The notes under the pieces: model-generated | Told to the model about the DNA's origin: nothing | Seen by the model: only the letters and a program-made list of their open reading frames with translations | Database searches by the model: none | Source of the DNA: Myxococcota bacterium | GTDB lineage: Bacteria > Myxococcota > Kuafuiibacteriia > Kuafuiibacteriales > Kuafuiibacteriaceae | Direction: 5' to 3' | NCBI GenBank assembly: GCA_028289325.1 | Contig: JANQQN010000583.1 | Span: 1 to 57,444, forward strand | DNA length: 57,444 nt | Made by a program: the position numbers and the translations under genes | Shown: positions 44,329 through 53,522 of the stretch, one piece after another | Layout: each line of letters starts with the position of its first letter | How positions within the stretch are numbered: position 1 is the first letter of the stretch

Positions 44329-44786
44329 TTTCCCGGGGCCAAGCGGGCCCCGTCACGTCACTGACCACCGAGGGGATGGCGGAGAGGGCCCCAAGTCAAG
44401 CGCGGGCTCTTCGGCGTCGTGGGTCGGGCGCATTCGGACTTACGCCCAACGCTAGCCGCACAATAGCCTCGATTCCTCGACCGCTCCGTCTTGGCTTAGG
44501 CGTATCCCGGTGTCCGGGCGTCCCGGCCCATCCCGGATCGAGTACGACATCGTCGTCGGGCCACGTTATCGAATGCCTCGTCCCGGCGGGCGGTCATACC
44601 CGGAGCCCCTGCGTGGCTTCCGCTGACCTGGTGCGCCTCCTGTGGGCAATGGCCTGCACGCGCTGCGTACGTTGGGCTTCTTGCGTAGGTTCATTCACGC
44701 AGTAGGCTTCCGGGATACCGTAGGTGGTAGAGCCCACGTACGCATCAATCTCTCGAAGCCAGTGGCATGGCTCACGCAGTCCGCAG
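44329..44786. other. Region between the ABC operon and gltA
   Basis: It should contain the gltA promoter. No gene is recognised. A minus-strand GCCACTG (44760-44766) resembles one piece of a cobalamin riboswitch, but the rest of that element could not be found. Confidence 0.4.
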
Positions 44787-45812
44787 TCAGCTTCGGTCGT
44801 TGGCTCGGGAAACAAGCTCGCGGGTGAGGTCCTCCAGCGTCGAATGGATGGAGTCGTGGTCCAGATAGCGCAGCCTCCACCGCCGCTCATCTTCGTCGAC
44901 TTCGATGAGCGCCACCGAATCAGCGCCACCCTCTCGCTCGACCTGAAAGCCGAGACGCTCGAGGGCGTGTCGTGTCCATATGGTAGGCACGCCACTGCCA
45001 ATGACGCCCACCCGCTCTCCGAGTAGCGGGTGTAGTTCGAAGCGGCCCGATGCCGGGTCGTAGTCGAGACCCTCGTGCCGGAACACATTGGCCAGTGCGC
45101 CGGCCAACACGAGGTCCTCGGGGCATCCTTCATACACTTGTCCCGTGCGATCGATCATCCACAACCGGTCGGCCGTTCGCAGCGCGAGGTCGAGGTCATG
45201 TGTCGACAGAAGAAGAGCTCTTCCGCTCGAGTGCGCGAGCCGTCTCAGCAGTTGCATGATCTCGACGCGCCGCGCCAGGTCGAGAAATGCGGTCACCTCG
45301 TCGAGCACTAACACCGCCGGCTCCTGAGCGAGCGCCCGAGCCACCAAAACGCGTTGTTTTTCTCCATCGCTGAGCTCGGAGACCTTGCGCCCTGCGAACC
45401 CTTCGGTATCCGTCTCGCGCATGGCTGTGGCCACGGCGGCCTCGTCTTCTTCCGTGAGCCGGCCTGACCATCGAGTATGCGGCGCGCGTCCAAGGGCTAC
45501 GAGATCCCAGGCCGTCAGGCCCCAGGTATCGACTCGTTCCGTGAGCACGACGCCGAGCGACCGTGCTCGATCGCGGGCCGAGATGGTGGCGAGGTCGCGA
45601 CCGGCCAAGAGCACGCGGCCTTCGAGCGGTTCTTGCAAACCGCACACTGTGCGCAACAAGGTCGATTTACCCGCGCCGTTAGGGCCGAGGAGGACCGTGA
45701 ACTGGCCTTGCTGCACGCGCAGATTTAGGTCCGATGAGATCCGCTTCTCCTTGTGGCGCGGCAGTCGATAGCCGATCGCTAATCCGTCGAGGGCGATCGC
45801 CGCCGTACTCAT
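44787..45812 (-). CDS. ABC transporter ATP-binding protein (FecE/BtuD type)
   Basis: 341-aa ATPase of an iron-siderophore/cobalamin-type importer. Walker A LLGPNGAGKSTLLRTV, Q-loop region LGVVLTERVDTWGLTAWDLV, signature VSELSDGEKQRVLVARAL (LSDGE in place of LSGGQ), Walker B PAVLVLDEVTAFLDLA, switch His in LLLSTHDLDLALR. The C-terminal 90 residues beyond the usual 250 are an added domain (GERVGVIGSGVPTIWTRHAL). The frame runs open to 46280, but that part lies inside the permease gene. The ATG at 45812 overlaps the permease stop by 4 nt, so they are coupled. Confidence 0.92.
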   Translation of the reverse strand: MSTAAIALDGLAIGYRLPRHKEKRISSDLNLRVQQGQFTVLLGPNGAGKSTLLRTVCGLQEPLEGRVLLAGRDLATISARDRARSLGVVLTERVDTWGLTAWDLVALGRAPHTRWSGRLTEEDEAAVATAMRETDTEGFAGRKVSELSDGEKQRVLVARALAQEPAVLVLDEVTAFLDLARRVEIMQLLRRLAHSSGRALLLSTHDLDLALRTADRLWMIDRTGQVYEGCPEDLVLAGALANVFRHEGLDYDPASGRFELHPLLGERVGVIGSGVPTIWTRHALERLGFQVEREGGADSVALIEVDEDERRWRLRYLDHDSIHSTLEDLTRELVSRANDRS

Positions 45813-46879
45813 GACGCCTCCCGCGAACCGTAACCCCGTAGAAGGAGCAATACGACGGTCGGACCACCCACCAGGCCCAGCATCGCGTTGAGGTGCAGGA
45901 AGTGACGGCTCCACGGCAGGTGGACGATGAGGTCGGCCAATGCAGCTAGGCCGGCGCCCAGCAGCATGCTGGCCGGCAAGAGAATCCGGTGGTCCGCGCT
46001 TCGAAAGAGTATGCGGGCCAGGTGCGGGGCCAGGATGCCCAAGAAGGCCACCGGGCCGCAGAACGCCGTCACCGCGCCGGCGAGGACCGCCGCAACGGCG
46101 ACGGTTGCGCGTCGACTCCGTTCGACCGACAGCCCCAGAGTGCGGGCATAGTTCTCCCCGAGCAGGAGGATGTTCAAGGGCTTGGCCAGGAGGACGCTGC
46201 ACGCGAAGCCGAGGGTCACGATGGATACCAGCAAGCTCCACTGCGAGAAGCCGACATGCACAAAGGTGCCGTCGCTCCATTGTGCAAAAGCTCGTGATTG
46301 CGCGGCGGTCGTGAAGTGCAGGACCACGCTGATCATACCGTTGGCGGCCTGGCCGAGCATCAGACCGCTAAGCAAGAGCGTCACGGCACCAACCCTAGGG
46401 GCCAGCGCGAGAAGCACCGCGGTCATCGCCAGAGCCCCCAAGCCGGCCGAAATGACGAGACCGAGATTCGAGAGCAGTCCCAGACTGGCGAGAACGGTGC
46501 TGCCTAGAGCGCCCGAGATCACCACGAAGATCGCGACCCCTAGACGCGCACTGTGAACCAGCCCGAAGAACCAAGGATCCGCGAGCGGGTTCCGAAAGGT
46601 CGTCTGGAGCAGCAAGCCGCAGACCCCCAGCGCCGACCCGGCCGTAAGGGCGGTGAGGGTTCGGGGCAGACGGAAGTCGAGCACGATACGGTGCCACCGG
46701 TCGACGGTGGCATCAAAGCCCAAGAGTAGCGACAAAACGTCGCGGACGGGCACCCACACGACGCCCAACGTGAGCTCGAGAAGAAAGAGGAGCGCGACGA
46801 CACTGAACAGAGCCACCCATGAAAGTGCGCCCACGCCGGGAGGTCTCAGCGTGGCGGTTGACGAAGCTTGTTCACTCAC
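45809..46879 (-). CDS. ABC transporter permease (FecCD/BtuC type)
   Basis: 356-aa inner-membrane permease with nine to ten predicted helices. Family motifs: RLPRTLTALTAGSALGVCGL (the RLPR-x-L-x-A-x-x-x-G motif of FecCD), LQTTFRNPLADPWFFGLVHS, and FCGPVAFLGILAPHLARILF (the cytoplasmic coupling region). The GTG start at 46879 lies 22 nt after the binding-protein gene. The usual homodimer permease for a cobalamin- or siderophore-type system; substrate not identifiable. Confidence 0.93.
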   Translation of the reverse strand: MSEQASSTATLRPPGVGALSWVALFSVVALLFLLELTLGVVWVPVRDVLSLLLGFDATVDRWHRIVLDFRLPRTLTALTAGSALGVCGLLLQTTFRNPLADPWFFGLVHSARLGVAIFVVISGALGSTVLASLGLLSNLGLVISAGLGALAMTAVLLALAPRVGAVTLLLSGLMLGQAANGMISVVLHFTTAAQSRAFAQWSDGTFVHVGFSQWSLLVSIVTLGFACSVLLAKPLNILLLGENYARTLGLSVERSRRATVAVAAVLAGAVTAFCGPVAFLGILAPHLARILFRSADHRILLPASMLLGAGLAALADLIVHLPWSRHFLHLNAMLGLVGGPTVVLLLLRGYGSREAS

Positions 46880-46901
46880 GATGATTCTCCCGGTACTCGT
46901 C

Positions 46902-48203
46902 TTACTTCGCGCTCGCCGAGCGCCCTTGTAACCTGCGATAGAAACGAAGCTCTCGGTCGCCGCGCGCTTCGGGATGGAAGATGGCCATCAAGTCCAAGAG
47001 CTCGAGGTGCGGCTCGACCAGTCCGTAGTCCCACCAAGGATTGATGCCGTTCGGATAACCTACGTGCCCGACGAAGACCCGCCCCGAACCCACAGCCGGC
47101 ACGAAGGAGAAGCGGGCGTCGCCGACCGTCCGATCTCCGAGCCTGCTTCCGAACGACATGCTGGGCGGAAGCAGCCATACGTCCGCCTCGCGAGCATCCA
47201 TGAGCGCGGCCTCGAACGGCACCTTGACGCTGGCCTCACCGCTGGGGTTGTCGGATCCCAAGTACTGCCCTCCCGCGTCTTCGATCAGTTTGGCGCCGAG
47301 GTTGCGACCGCCATGGATGCTCCAACCGTCCTTCTGGGGCGCTCCTACGAGCACCTTCGGCTTGGCGTCGACGGGAGGGAGCGTCTGGCGGGTCTGCTGA
47401 TAAGCCTCTTCGATTCTATCGAATGCCTCACCGGCTGCCCGTTCTTTGTTAAAGAAGAGGGCGAAGAACTTGATCCACTCGGCCCGCGCCAGCGGCGTGG
47501 GTTCTAGCTCCTCGGCCATAGGAACACCCGGAATGCCGAGGCGATGCAGGGTTCCGGACCGGCTCAGGGCTCCCGGAAAATACCACCTGAAGTGCGCTTC
47601 GCTGCCGCGTTCGGCCATCGCCTCTACATTGAAGTTCCTCTTGAGCTTACCGGATTCGAAGAGCTCGAGGATGGAGGGGACGCTCGCGTGGGTGTGGTTA
47701 CCGAACCCCACCAGGCGATCGACCACGCCGAGCATCTCCGATGCACGCCCGTAACGGTACGTGCCCAAGCTGAAGCGAGTCAACGGGACCTGCACCACTA
47801 GGGCGTCGCGTCGGACCGCGGGAATCGGCGTCCCGCGCTGAACGAGAACGAACTCGAACTCCTCCCCCATACCCCGAGTTTCGAGCTTGGCGATCTTGTA
47901 GTGTCGACGATACTCGATCTCGATCTGGGTCGCGTGGCGAATGGTGACCTTGTCGGGGAAGTAGTCGACCTCAGGGTCGTAGTACCCGACGGTCTCCTCT
48001 TCGAGATTGCGCACAGGCACGCCTTCGGCGACGGGCAACACGTCCACCGGCTCACCGATCTGGCGCTGGCATCCGAAGACACAGACGACCACCGCGAGCG
48101 CGATCGGCCGGATGCCGAAGCGATGGTCCGCAAACGAGGTCGAGGAACGAGGTCGATCAATGGACGCTCTGCCCTCGTTGATTGCCGTTGCCGTACCACC
48201 CAC
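46902..48203 (-). CDS. ABC transporter substrate-binding lipoprotein (FecB/BtuF-like)
   Basis: About 433-aa periplasmic binding lipoprotein: hydrophobic stretch RPIALAVVVCVFGC with lipobox VFGC. The N-lobe contains VVQVPLTRFSLGTYRYGRAS and VDRLVGFGNHTHASVPSI, the C-lobe KVLVGAPQKDGWSIHGGRNL and FEAALMDAREADVWLLPPS, all consistent with the TroA-like/helical-backbone class III fold. The start is uncertain: no ATG lies near the signal peptide, and GTG 48203 is the closest reasonable codon; the frame is open to 48362. First gene of the binding protein-permease-ATPase operon. Residues about 50-120 (VDYFPDKVTIRHATQIEIEY) are an extra N-terminal segment. Confidence 0.8.
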   Translation of the reverse strand: MGGTATAINEGRASIDRPRSSTSFADHRFGIRPIALAVVVCVFGCQRQIGEPVDVLPVAEGVPVRNLEEETVGYYDPEVDYFPDKVTIRHATQIEIEYRRHYKIAKLETRGMGEEFEFVLVQRGTPIPAVRRDALVVQVPLTRFSLGTYRYGRASEMLGVVDRLVGFGNHTHASVPSILELFESGKLKRNFNVEAMAERGSEAHFRWYFPGALSRSGTLHRLGIPGVPMAEELEPTPLARAEWIKFFALFFNKERAAGEAFDRIEEAYQQTRQTLPPVDAKPKVLVGAPQKDGWSIHGGRNLGAKLIEDAGGQYLGSDNPSGEASVKVPFEAALMDAREADVWLLPPSMSFGSRLGDRTVGDARFSFVPAVGSGRVFVGHVGYPNGINPWWDYGLVEPHLELLDLMAIFHPEARGDRELRFYRRLQGRSASAK

Positions 48204-48505
48204 CGACAAGAGCGTTCGTCGATCACATAAAAAAGTAGACACCAGGCCCTCGTTCGCTCCTAGGCCATCCAACCCGCAGCCGACGAGGACGAATGAGTCG
48301 GGGGCGGCTGAACTGGGTTCTTCGACGCAGGTTCTACCTGCATCCGCACGATGATGAACCACCTCGGCTGCAGATGCAATTGTATTACGAAATAGGCGGG
48401 ACCATCAGATAGGCCTACGTTGATGAGGTCGTCGGAGACGAGCAGCAGCCTAGACTGCAGTAGGTACGGAAGTACCAGATTCGTGCGGTGGGATTGACTC
48501 TGCTT
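48204..48505. other. Upstream region of the ABC importer operon
   Basis: Should contain the operon promoter on the minus strand. No Fur-like box or complete cobalamin riboswitch was seen. TTTTTTATGTGATCGACG (minus, about 48215-48235) is a notably AT-rich patch. Confidence 0.3.
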
Positions 48506-48727
48506 TCAGATTGCGCGTTCGCACTTCGGACAAGTAGCGAGCGTCAGCGTCCACGGGGTCGGCACGGCTGGGATCCGCGCCGTAGCATCAGGAATCCCAA
48601 GCTCGAGCTGACCTCGGGTCGGTGATCCAGTTGCTGCTGCTGGCTGCATCAAGCGCACCCAGGGGACCGTGAATGCGACCAGGGTGGCGACCTTGTCCGT
48701 ACAACTACAGGGTACTGGTCGTGTCAC
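48506..48727 (-). CDS. Doubtful small ORF following the beta-lactamase-fold gene
   Basis: 73 aa, GTG start overlapping the preceding TGA (48724-48727). The C-terminus has LTLATCPKCERAI, with one CxxC. The coupling overlap supports translation; the composition (few acidic residues) does not. No family recognised. Confidence 0.2.
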   Translation of the reverse strand: MTRPVPCSCTDKVATLVAFTVPWVRLMQPAAATGSPTRGQLELGIPDATARIPAVPTPWTLTLATCPKCERAI

Positions 48728-49515
48728 TCGACGGCTGACTGGGAGCTACGATGAAGAAGAAGAGCCTCAACTTCGCGCATGGTCTCGATGAACAATGAAC
48801 GCCCGCGTCTCTCCCCTCGACAGGGCACGATGATCGACTCATCAGGGAACTCGCCCCGTACCCGCAGAATCGCCTGCTTCCACTGCTCTGCTTGCATCTG
48901 GGTTGGCCTAGCGGCCATCGAACGGGCTAAGCATCCGACGAACAGAGCGCCCCCTTTGCTTCGAACCACGACGTTTCCCGGCCAAGAGCTCGGTCCAGGA
49001 TAGTAGACGACGACACCGCCCACAGTGGCTCGGCCTCGTTCATCGAAGGCCAGCGGACGGTCGGCGACCACGCTAGCGTGCCCATAGGGCCGAATGCCGC
49101 GGGCTCGGAGAGCATCGAGCCCTTTAGTGGGCACATCGGGCCGGTGAGTTATGATCGCCCACTTGAGAGGCTGGAAGAGCTGGCTCGTCGCCCAGTCGAC
49201 GACCGCGGCGGTCTGTTCGAACGACGCTGCGGCATCCACGAGCGTCAACCCCTCGTCGTCGTAGATCAGCAGGCCGTTCGTCGGCTCTGCCGATGGTTCG
49301 GAGCTCGGAGCCACCGACGAGTGCATCCAGACGCCTTCCGCCAACCACGTCAACTTGACGTTGCTCGCAAGGGTAGCGGTGCCCCGGCGAGCGAGGAGCA
49401 TTTCGACAGGATCCACGAAACGTAGACAGGCGATCGAGCCGGGCAACGTGACGAGCACGATCGCAGCAACTCTGCGAAGCAACGGGTGACGTAATGCCAG
49501 GCCGACAGGAGACAT
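48724..49515 (-). CDS. Metallo-beta-lactamase-fold protein with lost metal ligands
   Basis: 263-aa exported or membrane-anchored protein resembling subclass B1 metallo-beta-lactamases in its strand pattern: NGLLIYDDEGLTLVDAAASF, WAIITHRPDVPTKGLDALRA, GVVVYYPGPSSWPGNVVVRS, ALFVGCLARS, DESIIVPCRGERRG. Aligning by motif with B1 enzymes, H116 (His124) and C221 (Cys195) remain, but H118 is Pro126, D120 is Val128, H196 is Ser177 and H263 is Arg233. Hydrolytic activity is therefore unlikely. The N-terminus (AAIVLVTLPGSIAC) is a signal or anchor. The ATG at 49515 has GAGGG 5 nt upstream. Possible role: binding protein derived from an enzyme. Confidence 0.7.
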   Translation of the reverse strand: MSPVGLALRHPLLRRVAAIVLVTLPGSIACLRFVDPVEMLLARRGTATLASNVKLTWLAEGVWMHSSVAPSSEPSAEPTNGLLIYDDEGLTLVDAAASFEQTAAVVDWATSQLFQPLKWAIITHRPDVPTKGLDALRARGIRPYGHASVVADRPLAFDERGRATVGGVVVYYPGPSSWPGNVVVRSKGGALFVGCLARSMAARPTQMQAEQWKQAILRVRGEFPDESIIVPCRGERRGRSLFIETMREVEALLLHRSSQSAVE

Positions 49516-49729
49516 ACCGCCCTCAGTTTATGCAGCCCGGGCCGCCAGGAGGAGTCACCCGCCCGGAGTATGGCCTCATCCGGGGCCCTCGTGGGCCGCC
49601 CGGTCTGCACGCCTCGCAAGAGCGAACATCTTGCCCGGCCGATGCGAGCGATGGATCGGCTTTTCGGATAAGCGGACAGAAGCGCTGCAGGTCGAGGAGT
49701 GAGTCCGTTACCCAGCATCTACGGTCTCT

Positions 49730-51313
49730 TCACAACGCTGACGTGAAGCGCATATCGGAGAATGACTGGCAGTCTTCGTTGGGGGCTCGACATACCGTAG
49801 CATCGATTCGACCCCACACGGCGGCGCCGTTCTGACCTTCGATGGTGATGGAGCCGGCGCCGTCGGTCGTCCTGTATAGATCGATGAGGCCGTCAGGTGT
49901 CGGAACGATGAGATCCAGCCGAGTGTTGAAGTCTGTACTCAGGTCGTACGTTCCGGGAGCCAAAGTGGAGAGCGTGAGGGAGAAGGTACCGGCATTGGCC
50001 GGTCGTTCGGCCACGATACCGATCAGCGACGATGAGCCCCCGACACCTCGAGGGCCGATCGCCTCGCCGCTCGACCAGCTGAACCGCGTTCGTCGAAACG
50101 AGTCGACGGCGAGCACGCCATCGGGAACCGAGATGGGCGAGGCCATCATCGCCGGGTTGTCCGACCAATTCTCGACCTCCAGCCGTCCGTCATACAGCCT
50201 TCGGCAGTCGTTGGGTTGACCGTCGGCGCAGACGCGCGCGTCGAACTGCCCGAGGATGTTGCCGTTCGCATCCGCGCTGAAGGTCACCTCGCCGCGGCCC
50301 CCAAAGACATCACTCCTTCGCATTCCGCCGCTGCTGTCGATCAGGAGCACGTAGGACGTACCCGCACCCAGGGCATAGGTGTCGAGATGGAATCCGTCGA
50401 TCGAAAAGAGTCGAAACCGCAGCTCCTGGGCCAGATCGATCGAAAAGAGCCTAAGATCATAGAATCGACAGTCGTTGACGGCCTCACAGCTGTCCGTGTC
50501 GATACGAAGCCCCCGCTCGTCGAAGCCATCGGTGACCGGAAGCGCCGCGATCTCTGGGTCAGAGAGACTGTCGCCGCGGATACTGAATCGCCACGAGGCG
50601 ATTCCGGTCGCCGGGCCGCGACAAGGCGTCGTGTCTTGACACCGGTTATCGATGCACACTCTGGGCGCCTGGCAAGGGCTTGCTAGGCAGTCAGTTGGGC
50701 GCTCGCAGAGGCGATTGCCAAACTCCTGCCGGCGGAGCCGTCCCCAGTCGTTCGGAGCCGGCTGATCGGTCTCGAGGGCCGACGCGAAGCGGCCCCTCGC
50801 CAGCAAACACGCATCGTCGAGGTCGCAGATGCTGGTCAGATAGCGCCCCCACATCGCCTCGCCATTGGTCCCCACGACTTCGATGAGCACGTCACCCGGG
50901 CCGGCGTCGGCTTCAGAGTCGTAGCCACGGAGATTGAAGTACGTCACGCTCGCCCGGTCGCGAGGCCGGTAGATGCCCATGGCGGCGCTAGGAAGCACGA
51001 AGTCCAGCAGGATTGCGGAGGGAGAGCCGGCCCGGCTAAAGCTGAACGCGACCCCTCCGTCGGAGGTGCTGCGGGTCCCGAATTCGGAGACGAAGAGCTC
51101 GGGTTCATCGGTCCCACCGATGCCAAACTCGATGACCGTTCGACACCCTTCGTTGCCCACCGCCGGAAAACCGTCGGGAACCTGAGCTTCGTTCACGCAG
51201 CCGTCGCCGTCGGGCTCCGACGAATCGGGCGGTTCGTTCGACGACATTCCGCTACCGCTGCAGGCGGCCACGAGTACGAACGGCAAGCATCCCGTTTTTA
51301 ACGATCGTACCAT
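49730..51313 (-). CDS. Large lipoprotein of unknown function
   Basis: 527-aa lipoprotein with signal SLKTGCLPFVLVAAC (lipobox VAAC) and an acidic linker (NEPPDSSEPDGDGC). Two similar beta-rich blocks are seen: GPGDVLIEVVGTNGEAMWGR with an YLTSICDLDDAC partner, and DGAGSITIEGQNGAAVWGRI with TVCRAPNEDC, so the protein looks internally repeated. A Cys-rich segment lies between (CLASPCQAPRVCIDNRCQD), like the short Cys motifs of myxobacterial surface proteins. No enzyme motif. No clear ribosome site at ATG 51313. Confidence 0.65.
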   Translation of the reverse strand: MVRSLKTGCLPFVLVAACSGSGMSSNEPPDSSEPDGDGCVNEAQVPDGFPAVGNEGCRTVIEFGIGGTDEPELFVSEFGTRSTSDGGVAFSFSRAGSPSAILLDFVLPSAAMGIYRPRDRASVTYFNLRGYDSEADAGPGDVLIEVVGTNGEAMWGRYLTSICDLDDACLLARGRFASALETDQPAPNDWGRLRRQEFGNRLCERPTDCLASPCQAPRVCIDNRCQDTTPCRGPATGIASWRFSIRGDSLSDPEIAALPVTDGFDERGLRIDTDSCEAVNDCRFYDLRLFSIDLAQELRFRLFSIDGFHLDTYALGAGTSYVLLIDSSGGMRRSDVFGGRGEVTFSADANGNILGQFDARVCADGQPNDCRRLYDGRLEVENWSDNPAMMASPISVPDGVLAVDSFRRTRFSWSSGEAIGPRGVGGSSSLIGIVAERPANAGTFSLTLSTLAPGTYDLSTDFNTRLDLIVPTPDGLIDLYRTTDGAGSITIEGQNGAAVWGRIDATVCRAPNEDCQSFSDMRFTSAL

Positions 51314-51855
51314 GCAGACAAAAGGCGCGGCGTTCGGGCCCGTGTCAATCGTGTCGATCGAGACCGGGGTGACGAATGCATGGCGGATGCCTTGCCGAAT
51401 CGACCGCGAACCCGTGCCACGGTGCCAGGCCGATTCCTGGGCTAAGCATGGCAGGAAGCTCAGGCCGGCGGGAGGTCGCCATGATCCGCTAAGCTGGGGT
51501 CAGATCTACCTCTGAAGTAGTAAGTATCGATAGCTAAAGAGCGCCGTGCTAACAACCCTCGGCTTCCACGCTGATCCGGACTTGTCAGGCCATAATATCC
51601 CAGCCATTGATGCCTGGCCTGCTGGCACTTGCTCCAAGTAACTTAATGGCGTTGCCTCCGGTCCCCGTGTCGCTGCTATGCCTTTCGGGACATCAGAACG
51701 TTGATCGGCGGGTCGGCCGTGTAGTCTCCGCCCCGCGTTGGTAGGCGAGAAACGCCAGACCAGTTGGACTCGCCGTTCCGTGTGCGCAACTCCCTGCGCC
51801 ACGAATATTAAGCCTGTTCCATGAGAAATGAACTATTGTGGTCATCGGGAGCTGT
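51314..51855. other. Intergenic region upstream of the His-rich GTPase gene
   Basis: Contains one minus-strand frame of 98 codons (51506-51802, MAQGVAHTERRVQLVWRFSP onward) with no recognised domain; it may be part of a mobile-element remnant or spurious. GGGAG at 51846-51850 is the ribosome site for the next gene. Confidence 0.3.
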
Positions 51856-53454
51856 ATGCAAATCATCGCGCTCGTTGGCCCGTTTGGAGCAGGCAAGTCG
51901 ACCGTTGGGATGAATCTAGCCGCCTTTCTAGGCGAGGAGGGATATCTTCCGAGTCAGGTGGCGATCGTGGTTAACGAGGCGGGAGGGGCGACGGAGCTGG
52001 CCACCACAAACGCCTGCGTTTACACCCTCCCGAACGGATGTTTTACCTGCCAGGATGACGCTCTGCTACGGAAATCCCTTGGCGAGCTTGCCGAGGGGGG
52101 CACCGAAGTCGTTATCATGGAAGGCTTTGGCATCGTTTCGGGAGATGAAACGAAGGCCTTTCTAAGTCAGGTCCTGTTCCCTTACGCGATCATCGGCGTA
52201 TTGGATGTCGCGAACTGGAGCCGTAACCAGGTCAACTACGGTGAACTGCTGCCGACCCACTTGACCGCAGCAGACAGCATCGTGGCCACCAAGCACGATT
52301 CCGAAGCTCTGCCGGACGTCATTCAGGAGTTCTTGGGTGCAAACCAGGTGCGTAGCGACGTCACCCTGGCTCTCGTAGATCGTTTTCCCAAAAGCATTTG
52401 GCCTGTCGTCGAAGCCGCGCTGGCGCATCGGGCCGCTCCTCACCGCCATCATCACGACAACGGTAGACATCACAACCATGAGCATGAAGACCGTCATCAC
52501 GGTCATGATCATAAACATGATCATCGCGTTCATGCTGACCATGCACATGATCATGGCGACCACGATCACAGCCACGGCTGGACGACAGTGGTTCTCGATC
52601 TCACGCCGCAGACAACGCTAGCGGACCTTCAGGCGGTGACGCGAGCGATGGTCTCGGCCGGAAAGCTCCGGCTCAAGGGGCGCCTCCATGGTTCTGCCTT
52701 CAACGTTGCTCCTGGTGCAACCAACTGGCAACTGGCCCCCACAGAGCTCGGCGACCTCGTGATCTGCTACTTGGCGCAAGAGGCGGATTGGCCGGTGGAC
52801 CTGCTTAGCCTGGTCGTCTCACCCCCGGAGCCCGCCCGAGCTCATCAACTGCTGCGCATGGATACCGAACGTTCGGCCACCGTATCTGCAATCAAGGAGG
52901 ACATTGCAACGGTCCGGTCTTGGCAACCGCGGACCGCTCCGATCTCCGATGGCCGCTTGCAGCTGGTCACGCACCCGGAGCGTCTTCAGATCTTGAAAGA
53001 GATGGCGCGTCGTCCAGGCGTGAAGGCTGAGTGGTTTATGCCGGTCATGACCGCATGCCTTGAGTACTGGGTAAAGTGTGCAGGGTGGCTTGACATCCAT
53101 TACGCTGAAGTCAGCGGCGCGCACCGGCCGACCCATCAACGCGAGCTCGGTGTGTCACTAGCGTGGTGGACCCTCGAGTTCTTCGCGGATCTGCCCGAAG
53201 ACCTGGTTCAGCGGGTCTACGCCATTCAGCCTGCGGTCCTCGTTGCGACCGGTCTCAGCGACGTATCCGCCCTGCGTGCGGACGGCTTTTGGCGCTACTG
53301 GCAAGGCCTCGAATACCTGCGCGGGCTGCGATTTGGGCGTGAACGGCTGTCAGAGTCCGATCGAGCGGTTGTACAAGTCGCCGCCGAGCGTGTCATCGCC
53401 ATGGCGGAAAGCGAAGAAGAGCGCTTCGCTTTCGAGGCGGAGTACAAGGCCTAG
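51856..53454 (+). CDS. COG0523-type G3E GTPase with His-rich loop and long C-terminal extension
   Basis: 532-aa P-loop GTPase of the CobW/COG0523 group, whose members insert or deliver metals, usually zinc. Walker A GPFGAGKSTVG (residues about 8-18), NEAGGATELA, metal-binding GCFTC (in place of the usual CxCC), EGFGIVSGDE (the ExxG motif) and ATKHD (variant of NKxD). A loop of about 50 residues around 196-246 has over 20 His interspersed with Asp (HHHDNGRHHNHEHEDRHHG), a strong zinc or nickel chelator. The 290-residue C-terminal part is not the usual CobW_C domain and is not recognised. ATG 51856 with GGGAG 5 nt upstream is preferred to the GTG at 51838. It converges with another COG0523 gene. 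Confidence 0.8.
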   Translation: MQIIALVGPFGAGKSTVGMNLAAFLGEEGYLPSQVAIVVNEAGGATELATTNACVYTLPNGCFTCQDDALLRKSLGELAEGGTEVVIMEGFGIVSGDETKAFLSQVLFPYAIIGVLDVANWSRNQVNYGELLPTHLTAADSIVATKHDSEALPDVIQEFLGANQVRSDVTLALVDRFPKSIWPVVEAALAHRAAPHRHHHDNGRHHNHEHEDRHHGHDHKHDHRVHADHAHDHGDHDHSHGWTTVVLDLTPQTTLADLQAVTRAMVSAGKLRLKGRLHGSAFNVAPGATNWQLAPTELGDLVICYLAQEADWPVDLLSLVVSPPEPARAHQLLRMDTERSATVSAIKEDIATVRSWQPRTAPISDGRLQLVTHPERLQILKEMARRPGVKAEWFMPVMTACLEYWVKCAGWLDIHYAEVSGAHRPTHQRELGVSLAWWTLEFFADLPEDLVQRVYAIQPAVLVATGLSDVSALRADGFWRYWQGLEYLRGLRFGRERLSESDRAVVQVAAERVIAMAESEEERFAFEAEYKA

Positions 53455-53477
53455 CGTGGTAGGCCGCTTTGGGACGC

Positions 53478-53495
53478 TCTTCGAGTAGGCGAAGA
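53478..53495. terminator. Hairpin between the two convergent GTPase genes
   Basis: TCTTCG / CGAAGA with a 6-nt loop lies in the 68-bp gap between the two stop codons. It may serve both strands; no T-run. Confidence 0.3.
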
Positions 53496-53522
53496 CCGTG
53501 GGGGCTCCTCCTTACACGCCAT

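Noticed and set aside
44760-44766. Minus-strand GCCACTG, as in cobalamin riboswitches
   Set aside because: The 3' B12 box and the upstream GGGAA/GGTG segments could not be found in order, and the position is downstream of the ABC operon and far from gltA.
44787-46280. 497-codon frame for the ATPase
   Set aside because: The first 156 codons lie within the permease gene; the family begins at the ATG of 45812.
51490-51530. GGGGTCAGA motif with a short stem, like ends near REP-associated transposases
   Set aside because: Only one copy and no transposase gene nearby; too short to support a mobile element.
51506-51802. 98-codon minus frame as a gene
   Set aside because: No domain, weak start, Arg/Pro-rich composition; kept only as a note on the gap.
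52162-52575. Met/Val-rich minus-strand frame of 137 codons
   Set aside because: Antisense shadow of the His-rich loop (CAT/ATG symmetry) inside the COG0523 gene.
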